Assembly: GCA_003660485.1 (NCBI GenBank)
Contig: QMUI01000020.1
Location: 1-9,441 of the forward strand
DNA from: Thermococci archaeon
GTDB lineage: Archaea; Methanobacteriota_B; Thermococci; Thermococcales; Thermococcaceae
Reading direction: 5' to 3'
DNA: 9,441 bases
Part shown: in pieces, positions 1-7,852 of the stretch
How the letters are laid out: each line of letters opens with the position of its first letter
Position numbering within the stretch: position 1 is the first letter of the stretch
Position numbers and translations under genes: made by a program
The notes under the pieces: generated by a model
Told to the model about the DNA's origin: nothing
Database searches by the model: none
The model's input: only the letters and a program-made list of their open reading frames with translations

Positions 1-128
1 AGGAGAACGGTCTTTCCGGCCCCGCTGGGGCCCAGGATTATGAAGTGCTCCTTCTCTTTAACGTCAAATGTCACATCCCTCAGCTTAAACTCCTTCCAGT
101 CCTTACTGATCCCTTCAACCTTGAGCAT
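1..128 (-). CDS. wtpC: Tungstate/molybdate ABC transporter ATP-binding subunit WtpC, N-terminal part (gene runs off the left edge)
   Basis: This is the nucleotide-binding subunit of the WtpABC importer; in the family, two copies hydrolyse ATP on the cytoplasmic face to drive oxyanion uptake through WtpB. Only 42 codons are in the window. They read [11 protein letters not shown] and then a Walker A motif GPSGAGKT (about residues 33-40), the usual position for ABC importer ATPases. The start at 126-128 is fixed by a strong Shine-Dalgarno sequence, GGTGATCC, one base upstream. That sequence contains the stop codon of the TOPRIM gene before it, so translation is probably coupled. Assignment to Wtp rather than a generic ABC ATPase rests on wtpB and wtpA lying upstream on the same strand and on the N-terminal sequence style. 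The signature motif, Walker B and any C-terminal regulatory domain are outside the window. Confidence 0.88.
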   Translation of the reverse strand, partial: MLKVEGISKDWKEFKLRDVTFDVKEKEHFIILGPSGAGKTVL

Positions 129-129
129 T

Positions 130-138
130 GGATCACCC
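130..138 (-). promoter_or_regulatory. Shine-Dalgarno of wtpC, overlapping the stop codon of the TOPRIM gene
   Basis: On the minus strand GGGTGATCC precedes the wtpC ATG by one base; its GGTGATCC part is a perfect complement to the archaeal 16S 3' end. The TGA at 133-135 inside it is the stop codon of the upstream gene. Ribosomes finishing that gene therefore sit on the wtpC initiation site, which predicts translational coupling. Confidence 0.7.
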
Positions 139-846
139 GGTTATTTTATCTAAAAACTCTCTTAGTCCAGTTTCTTTAAGAAACTCTTCAATGACCTTAG
201 GATTTCTTCTGAGTATGTCTTCAATGAGTTTTCTGTAGAGTCCTGACATTGAGTCTCCATCGTATTCCTTTGCAATCGCGAGAACATGCATAATATCTTT
301 AGGCTTGAGTCTTCTCCCAGTGTCTTCTTTAAGCTGATTTAAAGAACGCTGGAACCTTGATAGCGTGCTCTCTTTTTCTGCAAGTAGTGTGAGCAGTAGT
401 TCAAGCTCTCTCTTTTTCTCGATAACTGGGTTCTCAATCTCAACATTACCAAGGCCGAAAGGTATAATTTCGGTGTCATTAATCCATAGAGAAGTTCCTT
501 TCACAATTGGGTGAAATTGTCTAAGAGAACTCTTGGCCCACCCTATTATATCAAGATTTGTGTCCATATCCCTCAACAAGCCAATTCTATGGAGTTTTAC
601 TTTGTGGAAATTGGCCCATGAGAGCACATTTCTAAGGACGTCCTTCATTCTGTATTTGTCTTGAGCGTTTATCAGGACTATAACAGTATTATCTTTCCTG
701 AATGTTACATATGTTAAATTAAGCCCCGTTTTTCCGAGCCCCTCAATCTCGACTTTCTCTTTCCTGAAGCCGTAGATCTTTTCTATCAGAGTTTCAAAGA
801 CGGTCCTGTCTGTCTGGCCCTCCACCAATAATACATTAACCTCCAT
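133..846 (-). CDS. TOPRIM-domain protein (DUF3226/OLD-type nuclease-like), partner of the adjacent ATPase
   Basis: This 237-residue protein starts [20 protein letters not shown], which matches the first TOPRIM motif: hydrophobic strand, catalytic Glu at residue 9, Asp at 13. A second acidic motif, LLRDMD, with Asp 93 and Asp 95, fits the DxD metal-binding motif. The rest (about 140-237) looks helical and charged. TOPRIM domains of this sort occur in OLD nucleases, and as separate subunits beside an ATPase in systems such as PARIS (AriB). The gene follows the ATPase gene with 3 bases between stop and start, and AGGGGATGA across that stop is a plausible ribosome binding site. Visible base composition is more A+T-rich than in the wtp genes. 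Metal-dependent nuclease activity and a defence role are inferences; the exact family (DUF3226 or a relative) is not certain. Confidence 0.72.
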   Translation of the reverse strand: MEVNVLLVEGQTDRTVFETLIEKIYGFRKEKVEIEGLGKTGLNLTYVTFRKDNTVIVLINAQDKYRMKDVLRNVLSWANFHKVKLHRIGLLRDMDTNLDIIGWAKSSLRQFHPIVKGTSLWINDTEIIPFGLGNVEIENPVIEKKRELELLLTLLAEKESTLSRFQRSLNQLKEDTGRRLKPKDIMHVLAIAKEYDGDSMSGLYRKLIEDILRRNPKVIEEFLKETGLREFLDKITG

Positions 847-849
847 AAT

Positions 850-1926
850 TCATCCCCTTAAATCAATTCCGAGAATCTCTCTGAGCTCTTTGGCGTTTTC
901 AAATGTCTCTATACTGTGCACGAGTTCCCCCTTTTCCTGCTTTATATAAATGATCCTCCCATTGACACCCTCTTCTATTCCATATTCTAGAATTGTATCA
1001 ATAAACTCAAGGCTATGGGTTGTTAAAAAAACTTGAACGTTATTTTCTTTTGCTCCCTTTATTAAAGCCCTCACCATTACTTCGAGTGATCTTGGATGGT
1101 GGAATGCTTCGGCAGAATCTATCAAGAGGTATCCATTTTTTGTTGAAGAGACGAGAAATGCTATCATAGAGAGGAACTTGAATCCATCCCCCATACTATA
1201 GTAGGGGATGCTTTTGGGGACATGTTTTATGTCTACATACATTAGAACGCTTCCATCTTCGGGAACAGGGCTAAGCCCCTCGACTTCTGGATATGCCTCT
1301 TGGATAATTTCAAGTGCCTTATAATAGGACTTGACCTTAAACGCCTTTGAAAAAACTTCTTCAATGAACCCAGGCGTGTTCATATCGTAAGGTGTTACAA
1401 ACTCAACAGGAAATTCGATTGGGTTCAATTCATCATTAGATGTTGTTATTGTTATTGCCCCATTCTCTGAAATTAAAATCAAAGCTCCACGGCTAAATGA
1501 ACCTGCTTTAATCTGAACCGGTACAATCTCAACAGATTCTGAAAGCATGTTCTTGAGGGTTTCGCTGTCAAATTTGATACCAAATTCTTTTTCAATGGCC
1601 TGCGGGAGATAGCTGGGGTACATAAATCTCGCGGAAAAGGGAGTATTGTTGGTAACGAATGTTAACTCTATTGGGGTCGAAGGGGTATTAAACAAAGAGT
1701 ACACCGATGCACGTTTTAACCATCCCCTCCACTTTAACACCCGATTTAGAATTTCCTTCAGTACCGATGTATCCTGATTTACGGCTCCTAAGGCAATTGA
1801 AATTGCTTCAAGAATAGATGATTTTCCAACATTATTTCTTCCTACGATAACGTTAACCTGGCCTAAATCGGTGAGACGTAATTCTGAGATGCCCCTAAAA
1901 TTCTTAATGTGGAGAGATGTTATCAT
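850..1926 (-). CDS. OLD/AAA_15-like ABC-ATPase-fold protein, putative defence-type ATPase
   Basis: This 358-residue protein has the SMC/ABC-type ATPase layout seen in OLD, AriA and related AAA_15/AAA_21 proteins. The N-terminus ITSLHIKNFRGI is the typical first strand ('xxFRxI'). Walker A is GRNNVGKSS at 29-37, a signature-like SMGDG lies at 244-248, a Walker B strand YLLID ends at Asp 270, and a switch-histidine motif TTHS lies at 302-305. Between Walker A and the signature is an insert of about 190 residues. The Walker B Asp is followed by Ser-Ala-Glu instead of the usual Glu-x-Glu, so the common catalytic Glu is missing. The start is preceded by GAGGT about 10 bases upstream, and a TATA-like element lies just beyond. 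It sits between wtpB and the TOPRIM gene and lacks its own TOPRIM, so the pair looks like a split OLD system. Defence function is inferred from family resemblance. Confidence 0.78.
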   Translation of the reverse strand: MITSLHIKNFRGISELRLTDLGQVNVIVGRNNVGKSSILEAISIALGAVNQDTSVLKEILNRVLKWRGWLKRASVYSLFNTPSTPIELTFVTNNTPFSARFMYPSYLPQAIEKEFGIKFDSETLKNMLSESVEIVPVQIKAGSFSRGALILISENGAITITTSNDELNPIEFPVEFVTPYDMNTPGFIEEVFSKAFKVKSYYKALEIIQEAYPEVEGLSPVPEDGSVLMYVDIKHVPKSIPYYSMGDGFKFLSMIAFLVSSTKNGYLLIDSAEAFHHPRSLEVMVRALIKGAKENNVQVFLTTHSLEFIDTILEYGIEEGVNGRIIYIKQEKGELVHSIETFENAKELREILGIDLRG

Positions 1927-1954
1927 GCCTATCTCTACCTCATAGGGAAGAACT

Positions 1955-1966
1955 CCTTTTTATAAT
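1955..1966 (-). promoter_or_regulatory. Probable TATA box for the ATPase/TOPRIM/wtpC unit
   Basis: On the minus strand the sequence reads AATTATAAAAAGG, overlapping the last codons of wtpB. Its centre is about 35 bases before the ATG at 1926, which would give transcription start near 1935 and a short leader containing GAGGT. No T-run terminator is seen after wtpB, so read-through from wtpB is also possible. Confidence 0.4.
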
Positions 1967-2706
1967 TTAATTTTTCTCCCAACCAGCCACCTCAGGATAA
2001 CGAATATCGTAAGGCTCATCGCGATCAGTATCACCGAGATCGGCCTTGAAGCCCTTAGGCCATAGTTGTTGAAGTACTCCATCACCAAAATCTGGGCCGT
2101 CTTTGGATAGTAAGCAACTATCAAAATTGCACCGACCTCGCTTATAGCCCTAGCCCACGCCATTATCGCTCCACTGGCTATCGAGGGAAACGCTATTGGG
2201 AGCGTCACCGAAAAGAAGGCCCTGAGCTGAGAGGCACCCAAAGTTCTCGCTACCTGCTCGAGCTTCTCGTCCACAGCCAAGAATCCATCCCTCGCGGCAT
2301 TTATCGCGAAGGGAGCGGAAACAAACAGCATAGCAGCAACTATTCCCTTATAGCTGTCCAGAATTGCGGTGGAGAAAGTCGTGAGGAGCATTATACCAAC
2401 GACCGAGTGGGGAATCACGATGGGGACGTCAACTATGGCCTGCACTAGGCTTTTGCCCCTGAAATCCTTCCTCGCCAGCACGTAACCTAGGGGGACGCCA
2501 AACAGGACGGACAAGATCGCTGTAGCTGTAGCAGTTAGAACCGAATTCTTTAGGGCATCTAAGACGAGGGGATCGTGGAGGGTTTTTATAAGCATCTTGT
2601 AGTCATAAGCTTGCTCTGCAAATATCACAATTAGCGGGAGGGCTATGAAGACTATTAGGAAGCTCCCGATTGCCGCGAAGAAGTAAATGGTGTAGTCCTT
2701 CCTCAT
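1960..2706 (-). CDS. wtpB: Tungstate/molybdate ABC transporter permease WtpB
   Basis: This 248-residue integral membrane protein forms the channel of the tungstate importer. Hydrophobic segments are visible at about 8-30, 56-78, 88-112, 119-136, 173-198 and 222-242, consistent with a six-helix ModB/WtpB-type permease. The cytoplasmic coupling loop (EAA motif) is seen as [10 protein letters not shown] at about 150-159, ending in TLPIAFPSI; this contacts the WtpC ATPase. The start at 2706 is supported by a T-rich TATA element centred 26 bases upstream, which predicts a leaderless mRNA; there is no strong Shine-Dalgarno. In P. furiosus, as I recall, wtpA, wtpB and wtpC have consecutive locus numbers; here wtpB has foreign genes on both sides. 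The full length and intact motifs suggest it still works. Confidence 0.93.
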   Translation of the reverse strand: MRKDYTIYFFAAIGSFLIVFIALPLIVIFAEQAYDYKMLIKTLHDPLVLDALKNSVLTATATAILSVLFGVPLGYVLARKDFRGKSLVQAIVDVPIVIPHSVVGIMLLTTFSTAILDSYKGIVAAMLFVSAPFAINAARDGFLAVDEKLEQVARTLGASQLRAFFSVTLPIAFPSIASGAIMAWARAISEVGAILIVAYYPKTAQILVMEYFNNYGLRASRPISVILIAMSLTIFVILRWLVGRKIKL

Positions 2707-2727
2707 CTCTCTTGAAATCTTAACTGA

Positions 2728-2736
2728 TTTAAAAAA
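2728..2736 (-). promoter_or_regulatory. TATA box of wtpB, leaderless arrangement
   Basis: The minus strand reads TTTTTTAAATC, centred near 2732, 26 bases upstream of the wtpB ATG. That is the archaeal TATA-to-start distance and so predicts a transcript beginning at or next to the ATG. The same T-run lies just downstream of the methyltransferase relic and could also act as its terminator. Confidence 0.5.
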
Positions 2737-2738
2737 CG

Positions 2739-3095
2739 TTATTGTTTAATGATAATGTTTAACTTTGGGAGGAGCCTCTCCCTCGTCTTCATGAACTCCT
2801 CGTATTTCTCTCCCCAGTACTCTAAAAGTTCCATCTCCTCTAGCTCGGTCAGCCTCTTCCACAGCGGGAGCATTAACATATAGCAGAAAAGCCCTGGGAT
2901 ATTGGAAAAGAAGAGGGCTATCCCGAAGCCCATGAATATGAATGCCGAATAAATGGGTGCCTAACGTACCTATAAAAGCCCCGCGATGTGCATTGCCCGA
3001 GATAATCCATCAACTGGCACGTGAAAGATGGCTGATACTGGGATTAAAAGGAAGAACACCGTGAACACTATCTTCCTGAACTTCGAGGACTCCAT
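2739..3095 (-). pseudogene. Decayed isoprenylcysteine carboxyl methyltransferase (ICMT)-like membrane protein gene
   Basis: Three pieces of one gene can be read on the minus strand. An ATG at 3095 opens 41 codons with a hydrophobic helix (KIVFTVFFLLIPVSAIFHV), ending at TAG 2970-2972. In a shifted frame comes YRYVRHP, the hallmark Arg-His-Pro motif of the ICMT/PEMT methyltransferase family. Back in the first frame after one missing base comes IYSAFIFMGFGIALFF, a membrane helix, and then the typical tail ELLEYWGEKYEEFMKT ending at 2739. There is a second in-frame TAG at 2961-2963. The total of about 118 codons is well below the family's usual 150-220, so the middle part before YRYVRHP appears deleted. 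The start lies 9 bases after the stop of the upstream ATPase gene. An open stretch from ATG 2933 (64 codons) lacks the RHP motif and is unlikely to be active. Confidence 0.75.
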
Positions 3096-3104
3096 GTTCC
3101 CTAA

Positions 3105-4412
3105 TTATCTTGGGATCTTAAATAGCCAGCGCCAGAGAGGGACAAAGTAAACTCTTTTTCCGTTGATTTCCTTAACTCCTTCCTCCTCCCAGGTTATGAT
3201 GGTTAGATTAGGGCAGTTTAAAACTCTTGATGCCCTCAACAGCGCCCTAATTTCCCTCTCTCGGGTTTGGGGTTCGTCAACCGCATAACTGACCTGTATT
3301 AGCTCTTTCACCCTTCCACCTAGTGAAACTACAAAGTCAACCTCTCCTCTCTCATCTCCCCAGTAGTATATTTCCAGCCTTGGCTCGAAGTAGTGCTTCC
3401 TCCGCAGGAGCTCTATGGCAACGATGTTCTCTATTCTATAACCGACGTCCCTAGCTCCGAGGGCCGTTGCAAAGCCAACGTCCGCTATGTAGAGCTTCGG
3501 CTGGCTTCTCAATGATTCGATCTCGCTTGGATGATACCTTCTAACAGGGAGTACAAAACCGATGTCCTCAAGGTAGGTGAGGTACTCGGCAAGCGTCGGC
3601 CTACTAACCTTAATACCAGTTGAAGAAACAAGGGAGTGGAGCTTCCGAACTGAGACCTTTCTCGCGAAGTTTCTGGTCAGAACTCTTATTAGGGCTTTGA
3701 GAGCTGAGACCTTTTCTATCCCATAGCGCTCAACGAGATCCCTGTAAACTATCAGGTCGAGGTACTCCTGCAGTGTTCTGATCTTCAGCGGAGGTGAGTA
3801 ATCAACGATCCCTGGGAAACCACCGTATTCAACGTACTCCTCGAGGAGACGTAGCAGAATTCCCCTTCTCCTCTCGGTCAGAGGCTTTTCTATCTCGAAG
3901 CCTTTGAAGGTTAAGAACTCCCGGAAAGACAGTGGAAACAGTTGAAAGCTCAGAGTCCTCCCCCGAAGGGAAGTCGCTATTTCACGGGAGAGTAGCTCTG
4001 AGGACGAACCCGTTATAAAGATCCTTGCCCTCTTCCTCTCAAGCAGGCGCCTCACGAACCTCTCCCACCCCTCAACGGCCTGAACCTCGTCGAGGAAGAG
4101 GTACATCATATCGGCATCGGGGTTGTGCTTGTAATAGAGCTGGACTATCGTCGAGAGATCTTTGGCGGAGAGTCCAGCAAGCCTCTCGTCCTCGAAGTTC
4201 ACGTAGAAAATTCGCTCGATTGGCAGGCCCTCATCGATAAGCCTTTTCATTGCAAGGTATAGGAGGTACGTTTTTCCAGTTCTCCTGAGGCCATAAACTG
4301 AGACTGCAACGTCAACATCTAAGGGAAGGCTTAACTCCCTTTCCTTAACTTCTGGAATTCCGAACTCGTGGAACTCACTGATGACTTCCTCCAGCGCCTC
4401 AATTATGGTCAT
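3105..4412 (-). CDS. AAA ATPase with AAA_14 and DUF4143 domains
   Basis: This 435-residue protein belongs to a widespread archaeal and bacterial ATPase family (AAA_14 plus DUF4143) with no settled function; links to mobile elements and toxin-like roles have been suggested for it. Walker A is GLRRTGKT at 41-48, Walker B LFLDEV at 105-110, and sensor 1 ITGSSS at 133-138 is followed by the family's SLRGR at 148-152. A winged-helix-like middle part spans about 230-290. The C-terminal DUF4143 holds EVDFVV (357-362) and IQVSY (372-376), the layout of a PD-(D/E)XK-like fold with the usual Lys position changed to Gln. It lies between wtpA and wtpB and is set apart by a T-run terminator upstream. No Shine-Dalgarno precedes the ATG, but a TATA box is centred 26 bases upstream inside an inverted repeat, so it is probably leaderless and separately controlled. 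All motifs are intact. Confidence 0.88.
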   Translation of the reverse strand: MTIIEALEEVISEFHEFGIPEVKERELSLPLDVDVAVSVYGLRRTGKTYLLYLAMKRLIDEGLPIERIFYVNFEDERLAGLSAKDLSTIVQLYYKHNPDADMMYLFLDEVQAVEGWERFVRRLLERKRARIFITGSSSELLSREIATSLRGRTLSFQLFPLSFREFLTFKGFEIEKPLTERRRGILLRLLEEYVEYGGFPGIVDYSPPLKIRTLQEYLDLIVYRDLVERYGIEKVSALKALIRVLTRNFARKVSVRKLHSLVSSTGIKVSRPTLAEYLTYLEDIGFVLPVRRYHPSEIESLRSQPKLYIADVGFATALGARDVGYRIENIVAIELLRRKHYFEPRLEIYYWGDERGEVDFVVSLGGRVKELIQVSYAVDEPQTREREIRALLRASRVLNCPNLTIITWEEEGVKEINGKRVYFVPLWRWLFKIPR

Positions 4413-4414
4413 AT

Positions 4415-4465
4415 GGTAAACTTAACTTATCAAAATTTAAAGATTTTGGTCAACTAAACTTTACC
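4415..4465 (-). promoter_or_regulatory. TATA box framed by an imperfect inverted repeat, promoter of the DUF4143 ATPase
   Basis: The TATA-like palindrome TTTAAA is at 4436-4441, centred about 26 bases from the ATG at 4412. Two 14-base arms flank it: GGTAAACTTAACTT at 4415-4428, and at 4452-4465 a sequence whose reverse complement is GGTAAAGTTTAGTT. They agree at 11 of 14 positions, with the centre of symmetry close to the TATA centre. Such an arrangement could be an operator where a dimeric repressor blocks TBP/TFB. Whether a regulator binds is unknown. Confidence 0.5.
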
Positions 4466-4474
4466 AAATTTCGC

Positions 4475-4480
4475 AAAAAA
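4475..4480 (-). terminator. T-run terminator after wtpA
   Basis: On the minus strand CCTTTTTTGCG lies about 15 bases after the wtpA stop codon. A run of T without a hairpin is the usual intrinsic terminator for archaeal RNA polymerase. It would separate wtpA from the ATPase gene and from wtpB. Confidence 0.5.
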
Positions 4481-4495
4481 GGTAAGATAGAAGCC

Positions 4496-5539
<1,044 letters not shown>

Positions 5540-5560
5540 CTAGTGGAGTGGTAGATCTTT

Positions 5561-5569
5561 TAACTTAAA
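5561..5569 (-). promoter_or_regulatory. Possible TATA box of wtpA
   Basis: The minus strand reads GTTTAAGTTAAAAG about 35 bases before the wtpA ATG, which would place the transcript start near 5539. The sequence is only a moderate TATA match. A second AT-rich candidate (TTTAATAA, about 5591-5599) lies further upstream. The divergent region 5531-5670 is strongly A+T-rich. Confidence 0.35.
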
Positions 5570-5622
5570 CATTTCGTTAATTTTTCCAAATTATTAAATA
5601 GTTTTGTTTAACTAAAAATTTT

Positions 5623-5640
5623 CGAAGGAAACGTTTTAAT
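5623..5640 (+). promoter_or_regulatory. BRE/TATA promoter of the cpgS-2PGK operon
   Basis: A purine-rich BRE (CGAAGGAAACG, 5623-5633) directly precedes TTTTAAT (5634-5640). The TATA centre predicts transcription start near 5663, leaving a leader of about 8 bases before the ATG at 5671. GGGGGATT before the ATG partly matches a Shine-Dalgarno sequence. Confidence 0.45.
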
Positions 5641-5670
5641 CCTCGTGGAATACTTAAATGGGGGATTCTC

Positions 5671-6963
5671 ATGAGGCTAGCCCTTATAGATGGAGAGCAC
5701 TATCCAGATGTTAACAGGTGGGCCCTTGATAAAATAAGCCCCTGCTGTGCGGTCTTCGTTGGGGGAATTGAGAAGATAGGGGGGATAGAGGACGTTGAAA
5801 GAGTTCTCGGCGTGAAGCTCTACCATGACTCGGATATATTTAAGGCATTGGAGAGGGCTTTATCAGAAAATCACGTTGAAGAAGTTATAGACTTAAGTGA
5901 TGATCCCGTTCTAACTCCAGAACTCAGATTTAGAATAGCTTCATTCCTCTTAAGGAGAGGCGTAAGCTACATAGGTGCGGACTTCCAATTCAAACCAAAA
6001 GAGTGGCTTAAGATTGATATCCCCTCAATAAATATCATAGGGACAGGAAAGAGGGTGGGGAAAACTTCCGTTGGGGCCTTTGTAGGCAGGACATTGAAGC
6101 ATCTGTACAGGGTCGTGATAGTCACAATGGGCAGAGGAGGGCCTGAAAAGCCCGAGATTATAAGGGGTGACCTCATGGAGATAACCCCTGAGTTCCTTCT
6201 AAAGGTGGCTGAGGAGGGGAAGCATGCCGCCTCCGACCACTTTGAAGATGCCTTAATGGCAGGAGTTGCCACAGTTGGTTGTAGAAGGTGCGGAGGAGGG
6301 CTGGCTGGCTTCTCCTTCTTTGACGTTATAGAAGAGGGAATAGAAGTTGCGAAATCCCTAAATCCCGACTTAATAATATTCGAGGGCTCAGGGGCCACGT
6401 TCGCCAACGTTCTCTCTGAGGGCTTTATAACGGTCGTGAGCGCTAAGCAGGGAGTATCTAAAGTTAGGGATTATTTTGGACCCTTCAGGATATCTTTGGC
6501 TGATATAATTGTAATCACGATGGCTGACTCAGTTGAGGAGAATGAGCTTAAGAAGCTCCTTAAAACTATAGAGGGGATAAATCCTTCGGCTGACGTCCAC
6601 ATCACAAGGTTCGCCCCGAGGCTTATTGGTGATGTTGAGGGCAAAGCGATAGTCGTCACAACATCTCCCGAGTCAGCGAGGAAAGTTGCTGAGGAACTTA
6701 GGAAGGAAGGCGTTGACATCGTTGGCTATTCGGGTAGCTTGGCTAACAGGAAAAAGCTGAGAGAAGAGCTTTCAAAATTCCAGTACGACACCACTATAGT
6801 GGAACTCAAGGCCGGGGCGGTTGATGTGGTGGTCAAGGACGCTTTAAGCAGGGGTAAGAGGGTTGTCTTCCTCGACAACGAGCCAAGGAACATCGACGGC
6901 AAAGACTTAGGCAAAGCCGTTAAGGAGCTCGCGAGGAGGGTTATAAATGATAAGGGTGGTTGA
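5671..6963 (+). CDS. cpgS: Cyclic 2,3-diphosphoglycerate synthetase
   Basis: The enzyme uses ATP to close the intramolecular phosphoanhydride of 2,3-bisphosphoglycerate, giving cyclic 2,3-diphosphoglycerate (cDPG). In Methanothermus and other methanogens this is a major cytoplasmic solute and thermoprotectant. The 430 residues match the family from memory. There is an N-terminal domain of about 115 residues starting [13 protein letters not shown], then a P-loop [10 protein letters not shown] at 124-133. A glycine-rich [13 protein letters not shown] lies at 152-164, CRRCGGG at 204-210, and [11 protein letters not shown] at 237-247. The family is usually about 430-460 residues, so it is full length. 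The next gene begins 17 bases before its end, and 2-phosphoglycerate kinase there supplies its substrate, which strongly supports the call. cDPG is not a solute usually reported for Pyrococcus, so the product pool or its purpose may differ. Confidence 0.9.
   Translation: MRLALIDGEHYPDVNRWALDKISPCCAVFVGGIEKIGGIEDVERVLGVKLYHDSDIFKALERALSENHVEEVIDLSDDPVLTPELRFRIASFLLRRGVSYIGADFQFKPKEWLKIDIPSINIIGTGKRVGKTSVGAFVGRTLKHLYRVVIVTMGRGGPEKPEIIRGDLMEITPEFLLKVAEEGKHAASDHFEDALMAGVATVGCRRCGGGLAGFSFFDVIEEGIEVAKSLNPDLIIFEGSGATFANVLSEGFITVVSAKQGVSKVRDYFGPFRISLADIIVITMADSVEENELKKLLKTIEGINPSADVHITRFAPRLIGDVEGKAIVVTTSPESARKVAEELRKEGVDIVGYSGSLANRKKLREELSKFQYDTTIVELKAGAVDVVVKDALSRGKRVVFLDNEPRNIDGKDLGKAVKELARRVINDKGG
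6933..6939 (+). promoter_or_regulatory. Ribosome binding site that sets the 2PGK start
   Basis: GAGGAGG inside the end of cpgS lies 7 bases before the ATG at 6947. It is a strong match to the archaeal Shine-Dalgarno and supports a start that overlaps cpgS by 17 bases. Confidence 0.65.
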
Positions 6964-7852
6964 GAAGGGAGGCAGAGTCTCGCTCCCCTTCTCAAGGGGA
7001 ATACTCACAAGGTCAATAACCTCCGTTGGAATAGACGTGGACCTAGCGTACACCATAGCGATAGAGGTTCAAGAAGAGCTGAGGAGAAAGGGAAAAACCC
7101 TAGTTACTAAGGATGAGATAAGGAGGTTGACATATCAAAAGCTCGTTGAGAAGGGTTTCACGGAAGAGGCGAGGAGGTATCTCTTCTGGAGGAGATTCCG
7201 AAAGATGAAGATACCTCTAATAATCCTCCTGGGTGGACCTACTGGAGTTGGAAAGTCTACCATAGCTACTGAACTCGCTTTTAGGTTGGGAATAAGGAGT
7301 GTCATAGGAACTGATACTATAAGGGAAGTCCTAAGGAAGATAATTACCCCCGAACTACTACCCACGATTCACACATCGACATTCTTGGCTTGGAAAGAGC
7401 TTAGGGGAACGATAGAGGGATCCCCAGTCATAGCAGGATTTGAAAGCCAGGTGAGTGCAGTTTCTGTTGGAATAAACGCCGTTATTCAAAGGGCTAGGAG
7501 AGAAGGGCTAAACGCAATAATTGAAGGCATTCACGTCGTTCCTGGGTTCGTTGACATAGATCACGAGATGACTTTCATGTACATGATAGTTGCAAGGAGC
7601 AGGGAAGAGCTTGAGGCGAGGTTCTACGAAAGGACTAGGTACAGCAAGAGGCCCGCGGAGTACTACATAGCCCACATTGAAGAAATTTTGGAGATTCAAA
7701 GCTACCTCATAGAGAGGGCGAAGAGCTTTGGGATACCGATCATAGAAAACATAGAACTTGAGGAAACCGTTGGGAGGATAATGCAGGACATAATGGAGAA
7801 AACAGTAGAGATAATGAAAAGGAAGGGGCTTGACATGCTAGAGGAACCTTAA
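6947..7852 (+). CDS. 2-phosphoglycerate kinase (ATP-cone plus P-loop kinase)
   Basis: The enzyme phosphorylates 2-phosphoglycerate with ATP to 2,3-bisphosphoglycerate, the first step of cDPG synthesis. The 301 residues have two parts. Residues 1-88 are an ATP-cone-like domain: [20 protein letters not shown], followed by helices ending in YLFWRRFRK. Residues 89-301 are a P-loop kinase domain with [10 protein letters not shown] at 96-105, [10 protein letters not shown] at 121-130 and [12 protein letters not shown] around 165-176. Archaeal 2PGKs are about 300 residues with this same architecture, so it is complete. The start is set by a strong ribosome binding site inside cpgS. The 3' end overlaps the convergent birA gene by 15 bases, leaving no room for a separate terminator. 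The ATP-cone suggests nucleotide feedback control, by analogy with ribonucleotide reductase. Confidence 0.9.
   Translation: MIRVVEKGGRVSLPFSRGILTRSITSVGIDVDLAYTIAIEVQEELRRKGKTLVTKDEIRRLTYQKLVEKGFTEEARRYLFWRRFRKMKIPLIILLGGPTGVGKSTIATELAFRLGIRSVIGTDTIREVLRKIITPELLPTIHTSTFLAWKELRGTIEGSPVIAGFESQVSAVSVGINAVIQRARREGLNAIIEGIHVVPGFVDIDHEMTFMYMIVARSREELEARFYERTRYSKRPAEYYIAHIEEILEIQSYLIERAKSFGIPIIENIELEETVGRIMQDIMEKTVEIMKRKGLDMLEEP

Noticed and set aside
2739..2933. A separate small membrane protein of 64 residues.
   Set aside because: Its upstream sequence continues the same gene (IYSAFIF preceded by YRYVRHP in a shifted frame), so it is the tail of a decayed methyltransferase.
5967..7699. Several open frames of 60-150 codons on the minus strand opposite cpgS and 2PGK.
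   Set aside because: They are antisense to two well-supported genes and show the serine/proline-rich composition of reverse-strand shadows.
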